DNA of 61,067 bases, taken from Rubrivivax sp. (GTDB lineage Bacteria > Pseudomonadota > Gammaproteobacteria > Burkholderiales > Burkholderiaceae_C). A model generated the notes under the pieces. The model was given only the letters and a program-made list of their open reading frames with translations. It was not told the origin of the DNA and ran no database searches. Within the stretch, counting starts at the first letter, position 1; each line of letters starts with the position of its first letter. A program made the position numbers and the translations under genes. The stretch covers positions 1-61,067 of the forward strand of contig JAHCKS010000023.1 in the NCBI GenBank assembly GCA_026125665.1. Direction: 5' to 3'. Shown piece by piece: positions 8,890 to 17,792 of the stretch.

Positions 8890-9402
8890 CTACTCGGCAG
8901 CCCGAACCTGAGTGGGTTCTGCCGCGGCTGGCGGTGAGTCAGTCCTGCTGCGCGAAGACGCCGCAGGCGCTGACGCTTCGAAGGCCCGGCGAGCGGCCTC
9001 GAACGGTGGCTCCGAGGTGAGCCGCCCGACTTGCGCATGCGCAGGCTCCGCGTTCACGTCGGGCAGACATGCGACAGCAAGGTCGCCGCTGCGCTTCAGC
9101 TTGCGGCCGGCAGCCGCGGGCATGGCAACGAACACGGCATGGAACAGACCGCGAACGAACCCGCCGATCCTTGCGTTGCGCCGTTCGCGCTCGGCATGCA
9201 GCCGAAGCGATTCCCGGCAACTCAGGTACAGCGCAAGGTGCGTCCGCTTCATCTCGCCGTCAGCGTCCAGCTGGGCCAGCACTTCGTCGGCGAGCGCCGT
9301 GTCGTGGCCAACGCGCCGATAGAAGCTGATCCAAGCGCGTTCTTCCTCGGTCGCGACGCTGGTGCGGCGCGGCGGCTTCTGCCGCAGCGTGCTCAGGGGC
9401 AT
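8890..9402 (-). CDS. Hypothetical plasmid-type protein, 170 aa
   Basis: The ATG at 9402 is chosen over the one at 9432 because CAAGGAGAAACACC, the shared leader of this element, stands directly in front of it. The N-terminal 110 residues are helical and charged (E-E-E-R-A-W-I-S-F-Y-R-R-V, then R-R-N-A-R-I-G-G-F-V-R-G-L), followed by a low-complexity Ala/Ser/Pro tail. A short hydrophobic stretch (F-V-R-G-L-F-H-A-V-F-V-A-M) is not long enough for a confident membrane segment. Function is unknown. Confidence 0.6.
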   Translation of the reverse strand: MPLSTLRQKPPRRTSVATEEERAWISFYRRVGHDTALADEVLAQLDADGEMKRTHLALYLSCRESLRLHAERERRNARIGGFVRGLFHAVFVAMPAAAGRKLKRSGDLAVACLPDVNAEPAHAQVGRLTSEPPFEAARRAFEASAPAASSRSRTDSPPAAAEPTQVRAAE

Positions 9403-9706
9403 GGTGTTTCTCCTTGATATGCAGAGAGGCACCTGCCCCTTGAGGGAGGCGGTGAACTCCCAGGGTCAGCGGCACCATGACCAGGAAGGTCGTGGCGACG
9501 ATTCGACGGTTCTGCAGCGAGGTGCCGGCAGAGCCAGATGGAGGGCGGTTCGCGTCCGCCGAGGGTGGCCGACGACTCGGCTTGACCTCGACGGAGCGCG
9601 AACGGTGTAGTCCGCAGGTGCGGGCCTGACATGCAGGCGCCGAACTCGCAGGCCACGGCTTGCTCCCGTCGCAACACTGCTCGAGTGTTGCGGCCGGGCG
9701 CGTGGG
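9403..9706. other. Intergenic region without recognised gene
   Basis: About 300 bp between two leftward genes. No coherent coding frame, terminator or repeat copy was recognised. It must carry the ribosome site and probably the promoter of the gene at 9402. Confidence 0.4.
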
Positions 9707-9925
9707 CTAAGCACGTGCAACGCACGCGGTTGCCGAACGCGCCGCATTGGCAGCGGCGATGGCGATCCAGCGATCGGCGATCCGGTCCAGGTAGACCAAG
9801 TCGCCGGCTTCGATTTCACCGGCTGCTCGCAAGCGGCTGATCATCTCCTTGACCAGGAGGGGATCCTCCTTGGCCAGTTGGATAGCGGTCGCAGCGATGC
9901 GCCGACGGTAGCAGTCGATCAACAT
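9707..9925 (-). CDS. Hypothetical helical protein, 72 aa, possibly coupled to or frameshifted from the ORF upstream
   Basis: From the ATG at 9925 the frame encodes an amphipathic helical protein (P-L-L-V-K-E-M-I-S-R-L-R-A-A-G-E-I-E-A-G-D). Its start overlaps the stop of the upstream short frame (ATGTTGA), an arrangement seen in translational coupling. The same frame stays open upstream to about 10,207 without a good ribosome site. The two pieces may therefore be one gene broken by a frameshift, with the true start at 10,077. Function is unknown. Confidence 0.45.
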   Translation of the reverse strand: MLIDCYRRRIAATAIQLAKEDPLLVKEMISRLRAAGEIEAGDLVYLDRIADRWIAIAAANAARSATACVARA

Positions 9926-10077
9926 GCCGTGCTGCCCGAGGGCAGTGGCGTGCTGACCGAAGGCCGCAACAGGACCGGCAGGCGCCGGACTTGCACGGTG
10001 GACGCGCGAGCGCGTCCGGAACCGCCCAGGAGCGTTGGCACCGGGCTCAGGGCTCTCGTCGAGATGACGGCGTTCAT
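9919..10077 (-). CDS. Short ORF with strong ribosome site, 52 aa
   Basis: Begins at the ATG at 10,077 directly after GAAGGAGAACCCC, the recurring leader of leftward genes in this element, which is why translation here is credible. The predicted peptide starts M-N-A-V-I-S-T-R-A and is basic, with no known motif. It ends overlapping the next start. It may be the N-terminal part of a gene continued in another frame at 9707-9925, or a leader peptide. Confidence 0.4.
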   Translation of the reverse strand: MNAVISTRALSPVPTLLGGSGRARASTVQVRRLPVLLRPSVSTPLPSGSTAC

Positions 10078-10557
10078 GGGGTTCTCCTTCGCGAAGAAGG
10101 GGAACGCCCAGCCCTGGCGGGGAACTTGGGGTTCCCCGTTCGGGAAGCTCCGCGAGGGCGGAGCGGCTCTTTGCGCGCCGAGCGGCGCGCGGGTTGAAGG
10201 CCCACATCCTTGCGGGCGCAGGCCTTCGCTCGGTGCCAAGCAGCCGGTGGGCTGCTCGGCAATCGATCGACTGTCAGCTCGGGGGCTGAACGTGCTCTTG
10301 GTCAGCGAGTGACCGGTCCCGGACGAGCCGGATCGAACGTTGGCAGGTGACGACTGCGACGCCAGCTAGGCTGGACTTCAGGGCAGCCGAAGCCGCCAGT
10401 GAAGGCTTGCAGACGCGATGTCTGCGGGAAGCCCTTCGAGTATGGTTGTTGGGTGGTGTCGCCGTTGACCGCTGGCCACTCGCCACAGGGAATCATCGGT
10501 GCGGCCGGGTTGTTTTCGGCGGCTTCGACGTGTACGGGCAGGTGCCGCCGCAGAGCG
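10078..10557. other. Intergenic region with repeat copy 2
   Basis: No gene was recognised in about 480 bp. It contains several short GC-rich inverted repeats at 10,120-10,200 that could fold in the leader of the leftward gene at 10,077, and repeat copy 2 at 10,341. Confidence 0.5.
10341..10365 (-). repeat. Dispersed palindromic repeat, copy 2
   Basis: Core GCAGGTGACGACTGC then GACGCC on the plus strand, identical over this stretch to copy 5. It lies about 265 bp in front of the leftward start at 10,077. Confidence 0.75.
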
Positions 10558-10595
10558 AAAAAAGAGAAGCCCTCACCGCCTTTCGGCGATGAGGG
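10558..10595 (-). terminator. Rho-independent terminator of the methylase-helicase gene
   Basis: On the minus strand an 11-bp stem (CCCTCATCGCC / GGCGGTGAGGG, one A/C mismatch) with a GAAA loop is followed by CTTCTCTTTTTT. It begins 15 bp beyond the stop codon of the leftward methylase-helicase gene, as expected for an intrinsic terminator. Confidence 0.85.
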
Positions 10596-10610
10596 TTCAA
10601 CGCACGTGAG

Positions 10611-13600
10611 TCATGCCGCGATGCGCGGCTCCTCCGCTTCGATCCTCGCGCTCCCGGCCTCGTCCTTGTCGAGGTCCAGCCGCTTCAGCAGCTCGCGCTG
10701 GCGCACCAGCAAATCGGTGAGCCTGGCTTCGTGCTCGAACGGGCGCTCAATCTCGATGCGCAGGTCTTCCAGCCGCTTGCGGCGCAAGGCCAGTTGTGCC
10801 TGGCTCTTCTCGTGCTGCTCGTTCACCGAGTCCAGCGCAGCCAGCAGCGCGGCGACCAGTGCCGGCCCCGTTTGGAAGGCCTGGGCCTCGTAGCGGCAAT
10901 GCCCGGACAGGTGGTACGCCGGCACACCATCGCCTTGTGAGCATCCGATGTTCAACGTCATGCCGCCGAAGCGTCCAACGGCACGCTCGGTCGGTGTTGC
11001 CCAGCGCCGGTGGCCGACCTTCTCCGTCTTCACAAGGTCCCGCAGCGCTTGCCCGATCTGATCTGCACCCTCGAATCGCCGGCCGTTCAGCTCGACGGCA
11101 ATGTTCGCCATGCTCTGCGGCACGACAGCCGCAGCATCCAGCTCGATCAGGCCGATCTTCCTCTCCAGCGCCTCCACCAGCATCGGCAGGTTGCCGACCT
11201 CACGCTGGTTGTCCCAGCGCTGACTGCGCCATACCGAGAACAACGTCGAGAGCTTCGCCACCTCGGCGTCTACCCCCGCCTTCTCGACCACCAGCGGGTT
11301 GCCGCTGGCCAGGGCCTTGACCTCCGCGTACGACAGCGCCGCCAGCTCCACGTCTTCGAGCGACCGGAGCCCCTTGTCGCCCTTCATCACCTGGGCGATG
11401 AAGCGCGCCTTGGTCTCCAGCGTCTGCCACATGTAGCTGTCGAAACTCCCCTCGGTGACGTAGCGGAAGATCTCCACGTCCTCGCACTCGTTGCCCTGAC
11501 GCAGGATGCGCCCGTCGCGCTGCTCGACATCGCAGGGCCGCCACGGCGCATCGAGGTGATGCAGGGCGGCCAGCCGGGTCTGCACGTTGGTGCCGATCCC
11601 CATCTTCGCGGTCGAGCCGAACAGCACACGGACCTTGCCTTCGCGCACCGCCTTGAACAGCGTCGCCTTCTGGGCGTCGGTGTCCGCGTCGTGGATGAAC
11701 GCGATCTCGCGCTCGGGCACGCCAGCCTCAATCAGCCGCGCCTTCATGTCGTCGTAGACGCTGAAGGCCTTGCCGCCCTTCGGCGAGGACAGGTCACAGA
11801 ACACCAGTTGCGCCCCGCGGAAGTCCGCCGTGCGCTCCCAGACGGCCAGCACCTCGTCGACGCAAGCCGCCACCTTTCCTTTCGGGTCGAAGGCCGCCGT
11901 CGGCGCGATCAGCCTGAAGTCCAGCGCGGCTTGGCGGCCGTCGTTGGTCACCGCGAGCATGTTGTCTTCTCGCGGGTCCACGGCGCCGTTGCGGATGGCT
12001 TCGGCGCGCTGCACCAGCGTCTGCACGTAGGTCTTGAGCGCCGGGCTGGCCGGGCAGGCCACCGTGCGCGGCTTGCCGCCACGCAGCTTGGGCACCGGCA
12101 GGTTCAGCATCTCCGCGGTGCGGATGTCGGCGACCTCGCCGAACACCGTCATCAGCTCCGGCACGTTGATGAACCGAGCGAACCTCGTGTGCATCCGGTA
12201 GCCGCTGCCGTCCGGTGCTATCTCCAACGCTGTGATGCTTTCGCCGAAGGTGGCGGCCCACGCATCGAACTGCTGCAGGCCCAGTTCCTCCAGCCGCCGC
12301 GGCTGCAGGTAGCGTTGCATCGTGTGGATCTCGGCCATCGTGTTGGCGACCGGGGTTGCCGTGGCGAACACCACGCCGCGTTGGGCGCCTGGGCGTTGGC
12401 GTTCATGCAGCTGCATCGTGTAGCGCGTCTTCAGGTAGAGGTCGAACGCGCGCTCCGAGTTGGTCAGCGGCAGGCCCGCGACCCGCGTCATCTTGGTGAA
12501 CCGGTACAGGTTCTTGAACAGGTGGGCTTCATCGACGAACAGGCCGTCGACACCCAGCTGCTCCCAGGTCAGCAGATCGTCCTTCTTGCCGTCGGCGAGC
12601 AGCCGTTCCAGGCGCGCCCGCCAGTTCTTCTTCTGCGCTTCGAGCTGCTTGATGATCCGGTTCGACCGGTCACCTTGCTTCTCGGCGCGCACTGCCATTT
12701 CGATTTCATGCATGATTTCCTCGATGTAGGTTTGAGTGAATGACGGCGACATCCGGATGCGCTCGAAGCTCGAGTGCGTGATGACCACCGCGTCCCAATC
12801 GCCGGTGGCGATGCGCGACACCAGCTCTCGCCGGCGGTCGCCTTCCAGGTCTTCCTTCGCGGCCATCAGCACCGCGGCCTGCGGGTACAAGCGCACGAAC
12901 TCCGCCGTGTACTGCGCCAGCATGTGGTTCGGCACCACGTGGCAGGGCTTCGCGAGGAAGCCCAGGCGGCGCATCTCCATGCTCGCGATCGCGCACACGG
13001 CGGTCTTGCCGGCGCCGACGACGTGGAACAGCCCCGTGTTGCCGACCTGCACGATGCGCCACACCGCGTTCAGCTGGTGCGGGTGCAGCTCGAAGCAGTG
13101 GGAGAACCCCGGCAGCTTCAGGTGCGAACCATCGAAGTGCCGCGGCCGTGTGGCGTTGAACAGGTCGTTGTAGATCCTGCACAGCCGCTCGCGCCGCTCG
13201 GTGTCTTCGAAGGCCCAGGCCGCGAATCGCTCTTTGAGCTGGCCCAGCTTCTCGCGGGCGGCCAGCGTCTCGTCCGGATTGACGAGGTAGCGGTCCGTTT
13301 CCGGATCGCGGTCGCGCACCGTCGGCACCTGCACGTTCAGCGCTGCCATCACCAGTTCGATCGCGTTCATGCGCGAGGTCCCCAGTTCCTGCGTCACCTT
13401 CACGTTCTGCCGCGCGCTCCACTCGGGGTAGCGCACCGACCAGGCTCCCGCCTCGGCCGAGTACGACACGTCGCAGTCCTTCAGTTCCAGCACTTCGCGG
13501 ATGAAGGCCTCGACATCGCCGGCGGGGATCCACACGGCGCCCAGCCGCGGCTCGATCGACGCTGGCGACAGGTCTTCAGGCTGCACCCTCTCCAGCGCAG

Positions 13601-15689
13601 CGACGTTGCCGCGGTAGGCCGGACCGGACAGCACGGCTTGCTTTAGCTTCGTCTTGACGTTGCCCGACAGGTAGTCGTCGGCCGTCTTCCATGCCCGGTC
13701 GTCCGGATCGAGGAACACGAGCCCGCCGTCGGCCAGGGCGTCCAGCACTTCCTGCTCGGGCGCCTGCAGCAGATCGGCCATGTAGGCCGGATCGACCCGG
13801 CCGCGCCACTGCACGGACGCAGCGAGCGCTTCGGCCGGATCGGCCGCCGTCGCCGGTGCCGTCACGCGGCGCAGGGTGCGCCGGCTGAACAGGTCCGCTT
13901 TGCGCGCCGTGTCCGACTCGTCGTCGTAATGCTCCAATGACAGCAGCAGCGGGTAGTCCGGGTCGCGCCGAAACGCCAGCGCGTTGGCCCGGTTGCTCAG
14001 GCAGCCGTGACGCGCGACGTAGCGGTCGTAGGTGCCGTTGAGCATTGCTCGCTGGTTAGCAAGTTGCCCGTCGCCGTCGTGGGCCAGTTGCGCGTCGAGC
14101 AGCGCCCGCGCGTGGCCCCTGATCGCGCACAAGCCCGTGATGCGGCTGCGCTGCGTGGCGTTCAGCTCGTCGTGGATGTCCACGAGTTCGGTTGCCGAGA
14201 CGCGATGTACGCGCCCCTGGTGCAGCCGGTAGCTTCCCGGTCGAGCGCCGGGTTCCGCAGGGACTGCGGCCCTGACCGTGGGTTCTTCGGCCCGGGCTGC
14301 TGGCTTGTAGCCGCCTTCGGGCAGCAGCTCGACGCGCTCGCGCAGCGTCGCTTCCAGATCGCCCTCGAACACCGCCGTCGGTACTTCGTCGTAGCCGTTG
14401 CTGCGGTAGGCGATGCGCCCGATGCAGAACTGCGGTTGCCGCGCGTACCAGGCGTTGATCTGCGGGTAGCGGTCACGGCACTGCCGATGCCGCATCTCCT
14501 CGGGCACGAGGCTGCGATGGACCCAATCGCTACGGGTCTGCTCGCCGCGTTCGCGCCTGCGCAGAAACAGGATGTCGGTCTGCACCTCGGTCGCGGCGAT
14601 GCCGGCGAAGGCTCCTGCGGGCAGCCGGATCGCGCCGAGCAGCTCGGCTTGAGCCGCCAGGTACTCGCGCACGTGGTCCGACTGCGATTCCATCGTGTGG
14701 CTGCTCGTGATGAAGCAGACCAGCCCGCCCGGCCGCACCAGGTCGAGCGCGCGGCCGAAGAAGTAGTTGTGGATGCTGAACCGCGCGTAGGCGCGGTGGC
14801 TCGCATCGGCGGCCTTGTAGTTGCCGAACGGCACGTTGCCGATCGCCAGGTCGAACCAGTTCTCGGGCAGAGACACCTTCTCGAAGGCCTCGATGCGTAC
14901 ATCGACGCCGTGCGGGCCATACAGCGCTTGCAGCAGCCGCCCGGCCACCCGGTCGATCTCGACCGCCGTGACGGTGCACCGCTCGACGAGCGCGCTTGGC
15001 ATCGCGCCGATGAAGTGGCCGACGCCGGCAGACGGCTCGAGCACACGACCGCCATCGAAGCCGAAGCGCTGGACGGCTTGCCAGATCGCCTCGATCACGT
15101 GGATCTCGGTGTAGTGGCTGTTGTTGACCGAGGCCAGCGCCGACGCATGGTCTTTGGCGTCAAGCGACGCCGCGAGGCGCTGCGCCCGCGCTGCCCAGGC
15201 CGCATCCCTACCTTCCAGGTTGAAGGCTGCGGGAATGCCGCCCCAGCCCGTGAAGCGCAGCAGCACGCCGCGTTCGTCGGCGGTGGCCGAGCGATCCTCG
15301 GCTTCGAGCCGTTGCAGCAGTTCGATCGCTGCGACGTTGCCGTCGAACTTGGTGACGGCGCCGCTCAGGCCGTCGAGATGCGCACGTGCGACCGGTGGCC
15401 ACGGTGTCCGCGTCTCGAGCGTGCCGGTCGCTGCGCCTGCAACTCGCCAGGAGGCGCGGACGTAGCCAGGCGAGTCTTCTTGCTTGTCGACATCGATATC
15501 GGATGTCTGCTTCGTCGCTGGTTCGAGCGGCAGCTCGTGCAGTACGGGGACTACGGTCGCAGCCGGGCTGAACAGGTCCACCCAGCCGGACGGATCGTTC
15601 GACTCGGCGGCTGGAGCGGCCTGATCGGCTTTTGGGTCGAAACCCGGAAGCCAGCCCGTGATCGGACTGGCCGCAGTGGTGCGTGCCAT
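10611..15689 (-). CDS. N6-adenine DNA methylase-SNF2-type helicase fusion, 1692 aa (DarB-like)
   Basis: N-terminal third: SAM-binding V-L-E-P-S-A-G-V-G-H-F, then the catalytic N-P-P-F-type motif as N-V-P-F-G-N-Y, diagnostic of N6-adenine methylases. C-terminal half: helicase Walker A V-G-A-G-K-T, DEAH box F-V-D-E-A-H-L-F-K-N, and motif VI Q-R-D-G-R-I-L-R-Q-G. A coiled tail ends the protein. Methylase-helicase giants of this build occur on plasmids, integrative elements and phages; phage P1 DarB is a known antirestriction example, so protection of incoming DNA is the likely role. It reads alone leftward, with repeat copy 3 about 190 bp upstream and a strong terminator downstream. No frameshift was seen across 5 kb, suggesting selection. 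Confidence 0.92.
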   Translation of the reverse strand: MARTTAASPITGWLPGFDPKADQAAPAAESNDPSGWVDLFSPAATVVPVLHELPLEPATKQTSDIDVDKQEDSPGYVRASWRVAGAATGTLETRTPWPPVARAHLDGLSGAVTKFDGNVAAIELLQRLEAEDRSATADERGVLLRFTGWGGIPAAFNLEGRDAAWAARAQRLAASLDAKDHASALASVNNSHYTEIHVIEAIWQAVQRFGFDGGRVLEPSAGVGHFIGAMPSALVERCTVTAVEIDRVAGRLLQALYGPHGVDVRIEAFEKVSLPENWFDLAIGNVPFGNYKAADASHRAYARFSIHNYFFGRALDLVRPGGLVCFITSSHTMESQSDHVREYLAAQAELLGAIRLPAGAFAGIAATEVQTDILFLRRRERGEQTRSDWVHRSLVPEEMRHRQCRDRYPQINAWYARQPQFCIGRIAYRSNGYDEVPTAVFEGDLEATLRERVELLPEGGYKPAARAEEPTVRAAVPAEPGARPGSYRLHQGRVHRVSATELVDIHDELNATQRSRITGLCAIRGHARALLDAQLAHDGDGQLANQRAMLNGTYDRYVARHGCLSNRANALAFRRDPDYPLLLSLEHYDDESDTARKADLFSRRTLRRVTAPATAADPAEALAASVQWRGRVDPAYMADLLQAPEQEVLDALADGGLVFLDPDDRAWKTADDYLSGNVKTKLKQAVLSGPAYRGNVAALERVQPEDLSPASIEPRLGAVWIPAGDVEAFIREVLELKDCDVSYSAEAGAWSVRYPEWSARQNVKVTQELGTSRMNAIELVMAALNVQVPTVRDRDPETDRYLVNPDETLAAREKLGQLKERFAAWAFEDTERRERLCRIYNDLFNATRPRHFDGSHLKLPGFSHCFELHPHQLNAVWRIVQVGNTGLFHVVGAGKTAVCAIASMEMRRLGFLAKPCHVVPNHMLAQYTAEFVRLYPQAAVLMAAKEDLEGDRRRELVSRIATGDWDAVVITHSSFERIRMSPSFTQTYIEEIMHEIEMAVRAEKQGDRSNRIIKQLEAQKKNWRARLERLLADGKKDDLLTWEQLGVDGLFVDEAHLFKNLYRFTKMTRVAGLPLTNSERAFDLYLKTRYTMQLHERQRPGAQRGVVFATATPVANTMAEIHTMQRYLQPRRLEELGLQQFDAWAATFGESITALEIAPDGSGYRMHTRFARFINVPELMTVFGEVADIRTAEMLNLPVPKLRGGKPRTVACPASPALKTYVQTLVQRAEAIRNGAVDPREDNMLAVTNDGRQAALDFRLIAPTAAFDPKGKVAACVDEVLAVWERTADFRGAQLVFCDLSSPKGGKAFSVYDDMKARLIEAGVPEREIAFIHDADTDAQKATLFKAVREGKVRVLFGSTAKMGIGTNVQTRLAALHHLDAPWRPCDVEQRDGRILRQGNECEDVEIFRYVTEGSFDSYMWQTLETKARFIAQVMKGDKGLRSLEDVELAALSYAEVKALASGNPLVVEKAGVDAEVAKLSTLFSVWRSQRWDNQREVGNLPMLVEALERKIGLIELDAAAVVPQSMANIAVELNGRRFEGADQIGQALRDLVKTEKVGHRRWATPTERAVGRFGGMTLNIGCSQGDGVPAYHLSGHCRYEAQAFQTGPALVAALLAALDSVNEQHEKSQAQLALRRKRLEDLRIEIERPFEHEARLTDLLVRQRELLKRLDLDKDEAGSARIEAEEPRIAA

Positions 15690-16083
15690 CGGTGGTTCTC
15701 CAAGGGGTGTGGGGAACGCACCGGTCCCGACGGGGAGGTGTGTCCCCGTTGGGATGAATGAAGGCGCTTCGGGCCGCCGGTGAAGGACGGCGCACGAGGC
15801 GTTGGTTGAGCGACGCGACTAGAGCGTCAGGGCCTCACGCGGACTGTCAGCAGCGAAGCGCTGCGAAAGCCGATGCGGGTAACGACCGCGACGCCCGAAC
15901 GAGTCGGGACGCTCTCATCGAGCGTGCGATGGCCGAAGCCAGGTTGCCGTTGCAGTGTGAGAGCCGCTCGCCGGATGGCAGCCGCGGGGCTCGAGTCGCG
16001 CTCGGTAGCGACTGGCCCTTAGTGCGGAGTTCGGTGGCAATCGGCCTGACTCAGCAGCCTCGACCCCGCCCCGCCTTCGCCCC
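15690..16083. other. Intergenic leader and promoter region of the methylase-helicase gene
   Basis: No gene was recognised. It holds repeat copy 3 and, at 15,687-15,751 on the minus strand, a leader (CAACGGGG ... CCCC ... CGGTG ... TTCCCC ... GGAGAACCACC) alignable with the leader of the gene at 7811. The internal GGGG/CCCC blocks can pair as small hairpins. Confidence 0.5.
15875..15897 (-). repeat. Dispersed palindromic repeat, copy 3
   Basis: Core GCGGGTAACGACCGC then GACGCCC. Relative to copies 1, 2 and 5 the arms changed from GCAG/CTGC to GCGG/CCGC, so the palindrome is kept by paired changes. It lies about 190 bp in front of the methylase-helicase start. Confidence 0.75.
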
Positions 16084-16755
16084 TCAGCGGAACACGCGCA
16101 GCTCCACCGTTGCCCCCCGCATGAATGCGACGTAGCCGCCGGCCTGCGCGATGTCCCGGAACCGCGCGATGACCTTCTTGTGGAGCAGCACGTCCCAGGC
16201 GTAGCCCGCCTGCGCCGAGCGCTCGATCGAGAGCTCCGGTTCACGAAACGACGAGTGCCGGAACAGGAAGCGGCCCGTCTGCCAGTCCACGATCGCCAGG
16301 ATGCAGGCCGTCAGGATGGCCGGGCCACCGTCTTCTCCGGGCTCGACGATCAACGGCACCTTGAGCAAGCCCGCGGAGCGGCCGATGTGGCCGACTACGT
16401 CGTACTCGTCAAGCCAGGATTCGCCGGTGCCAGGGTCGCCGAGGATCAACCGGACCTTCGCCCCGTTGCGACGGCAGCGCTCCAAGACGGCGGCCACCTT
16501 CGGATCGGTGCCGGGGTCGAAGTAGGTTCTCGACGCCAGCGGTGAGCGGCTCCACGCATGAACGGCGATGCCGTACTTCTCGTAGCCGGCAAGAAAGCCG
16601 TGGTCCTCGGGCCCGAATGCGAGATCGGGCCGATGCAGCAGTTCTGCGATCTGGTTCGTGTGATCGCGTGCGTTGTCGAAGCCGAAGCAGCTTGAGCCTT
16701 CGTCGCAGGAGATGACGTACACGCGCTGCTCTGGGTTCAGGGAGATTTCGGGCAT
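16084..16755 (-). CDS. Hypothetical protein, 223 aa
   Basis: The ATG at 16,755 has AAAGGAG 6 bp upstream. The protein has a compact mixed alpha/beta look with regular hydrophobic alternation (V-Y-V-I-S-C-D-E-G, A-I-L-T-A-C-I-L-A-I-V-D-W) and no membrane segment or signal peptide. A Gly-rich G-D-P-G-T-G-E-S is not a proper P-loop because no GK[ST] follows. Its leader contains GGGGTCGGTTCC, similar to the other leftward leaders. It follows the 129-residue gene by about 130 bp in the same direction. I do not recognise the family. Confidence 0.7.
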   Translation of the reverse strand: MPEISLNPEQRVYVISCDEGSSCFGFDNARDHTNQIAELLHRPDLAFGPEDHGFLAGYEKYGIAVHAWSRSPLASRTYFDPGTDPKVAAVLERCRRNGAKVRLILGDPGTGESWLDEYDVVGHIGRSAGLLKVPLIVEPGEDGGPAILTACILAIVDWQTGRFLFRHSSFREPELSIERSAQAGYAWDVLLHKKVIARFRDIAQAGGYVAFMRGATVELRVFR

Positions 16756-16887
16756 GGCCGACTCCTTTGCATGGCGCGGAACCGACCCCGCGGGCCGCGC
16801 CCCGCAGGTGGATGGACAAGTCGACCGTCACCCGTTCGTCTCGCGTCCTCGAGGGACGCGAGCGAAGGGGAAGGTCAACGAGGCTGA

Positions 16888-17277
16888 TCAGGCCGTCGCT
16901 GTCTCGCCGGCCGGCGAGAACAGAGCGACCAGAGACGCGAGTTCGCCGCGCTTGAGTTCGACGCAGGCGCGCTCGACGCTGCTGTCGATCGGGGGTTGCA
17001 GTAGTTCGCTCGCGGTGATGGCAACCACCGGGGCGCTGTCACTCGTGAGCATCGAGATGTCGCCGGACTGGTCATCGCGGATGACCTCGGCAACGGACAC
17101 GCCGGCGGCAGCGAGGCGCTCGCTCGCGACCTGGATCGCCGCGGCCAGGCTGGCAGCGGCGACGACCGCTTCGGCGTTGCCGCCGCCGCCGTAGAAGCGA
17201 ACGAGATGCGGACGATGCGCCGACGCGAGGACCAACTCGGGCGATGCATCGGGACATATCAAGGAAACGGAGCTCAT
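16888..17277 (-). CDS. Hypothetical protein, 129 aa
   Basis: The ATG at 17,277 is preferred because AAAGGA lies 7 bp upstream; the longer frame to 17,487 is low-complexity and lacks a ribosome site. The protein has a conserved-looking glycine patch (R-F-Y-G-G-G-G-N-A-E-A-V) and a helical middle segment. No known domain is recognised. Repeat copy 4 lies about 235 bp upstream, making this the first gene of a leftward unit with the 223-residue gene. Confidence 0.65.
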   Translation of the reverse strand: MSSVSLICPDASPELVLASAHRPHLVRFYGGGGNAEAVVAAASLAAAIQVASERLAAAGVSVAEVIRDDQSGDISMLTSDSAPVVAITASELLQPPIDSSVERACVELKRGELASLVALFSPAGETATA

Positions 17278-17792
17278 GGCAAGTCCTTTGGGAAAGAAGA
17301 CGGAGGCCTTGCGCGCGCAGCGGACCGCCGGCCGGTAGATGCCGGCGAGCTGCGTGGAAGGGTTGATCGGCCGGCGCACACAGGAGAGGTGGTGCGACTT
17401 CGAGGCCGTCGAGGGCGGATGCGCCGCGAGCGGGCATCGGGTGGAGCAATGAGAAGAGGGGCCGGGTCGGAGGCTCGGCCACGTCATCGTGTGAAGCGAT
17501 CAGGCTTCAACAGGCGGGTATCGACCGCAACGCCCGAGGGGTTCGGGGTGGCTCAGCAGCGCGCTTGGGCGACTGAGCAGGAGCGACCCCAGTGTGCGCG
17601 CGTGCCGCCTGCGGCGGTGGCGATCTGCGGCGCGCGCGGCAGAGAAGCGACCTGCTTTACGGCGAGTTCACGGTGGCGACTCAGGTTCTGGAAGAAGAGC
17701 GACCCGCCTCAAATGCGACCGACTGCGGCAGCCGTTGACGCCGCGAGAGCCCGAGAGATGCTGGCTGCACACCCAGTCAGCAGACCCTACCG
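17278..17792. other. Divergent intergenic region with repeat copy 4
   Basis: About 515 bp between the leftward gene at 17,277 and the rightward gene at 17,793. Apart from repeat copy 4 at 17,511-17,536 no gene or hairpin with T-tract was recognised. Promoters for both directions should lie here. Confidence 0.5.
17511..17536 (-). repeat. Dispersed palindromic repeat, copy 4
   Basis: Core GCGGGTATCGACCGC then AACGCCC. It carries the GCGG/CCGC arm version, like copy 3. It lies in the divergent region between leftward and rightward genes. Confidence 0.75.

Noticed and set aside
16370-16440. Apparent P-loop (G-D-P-G-T-G-E-S) in the 223-residue hypothetical protein
   Set aside because: The Lys of GK[ST] is absent and there is no Walker B; not treated as an NTPase.
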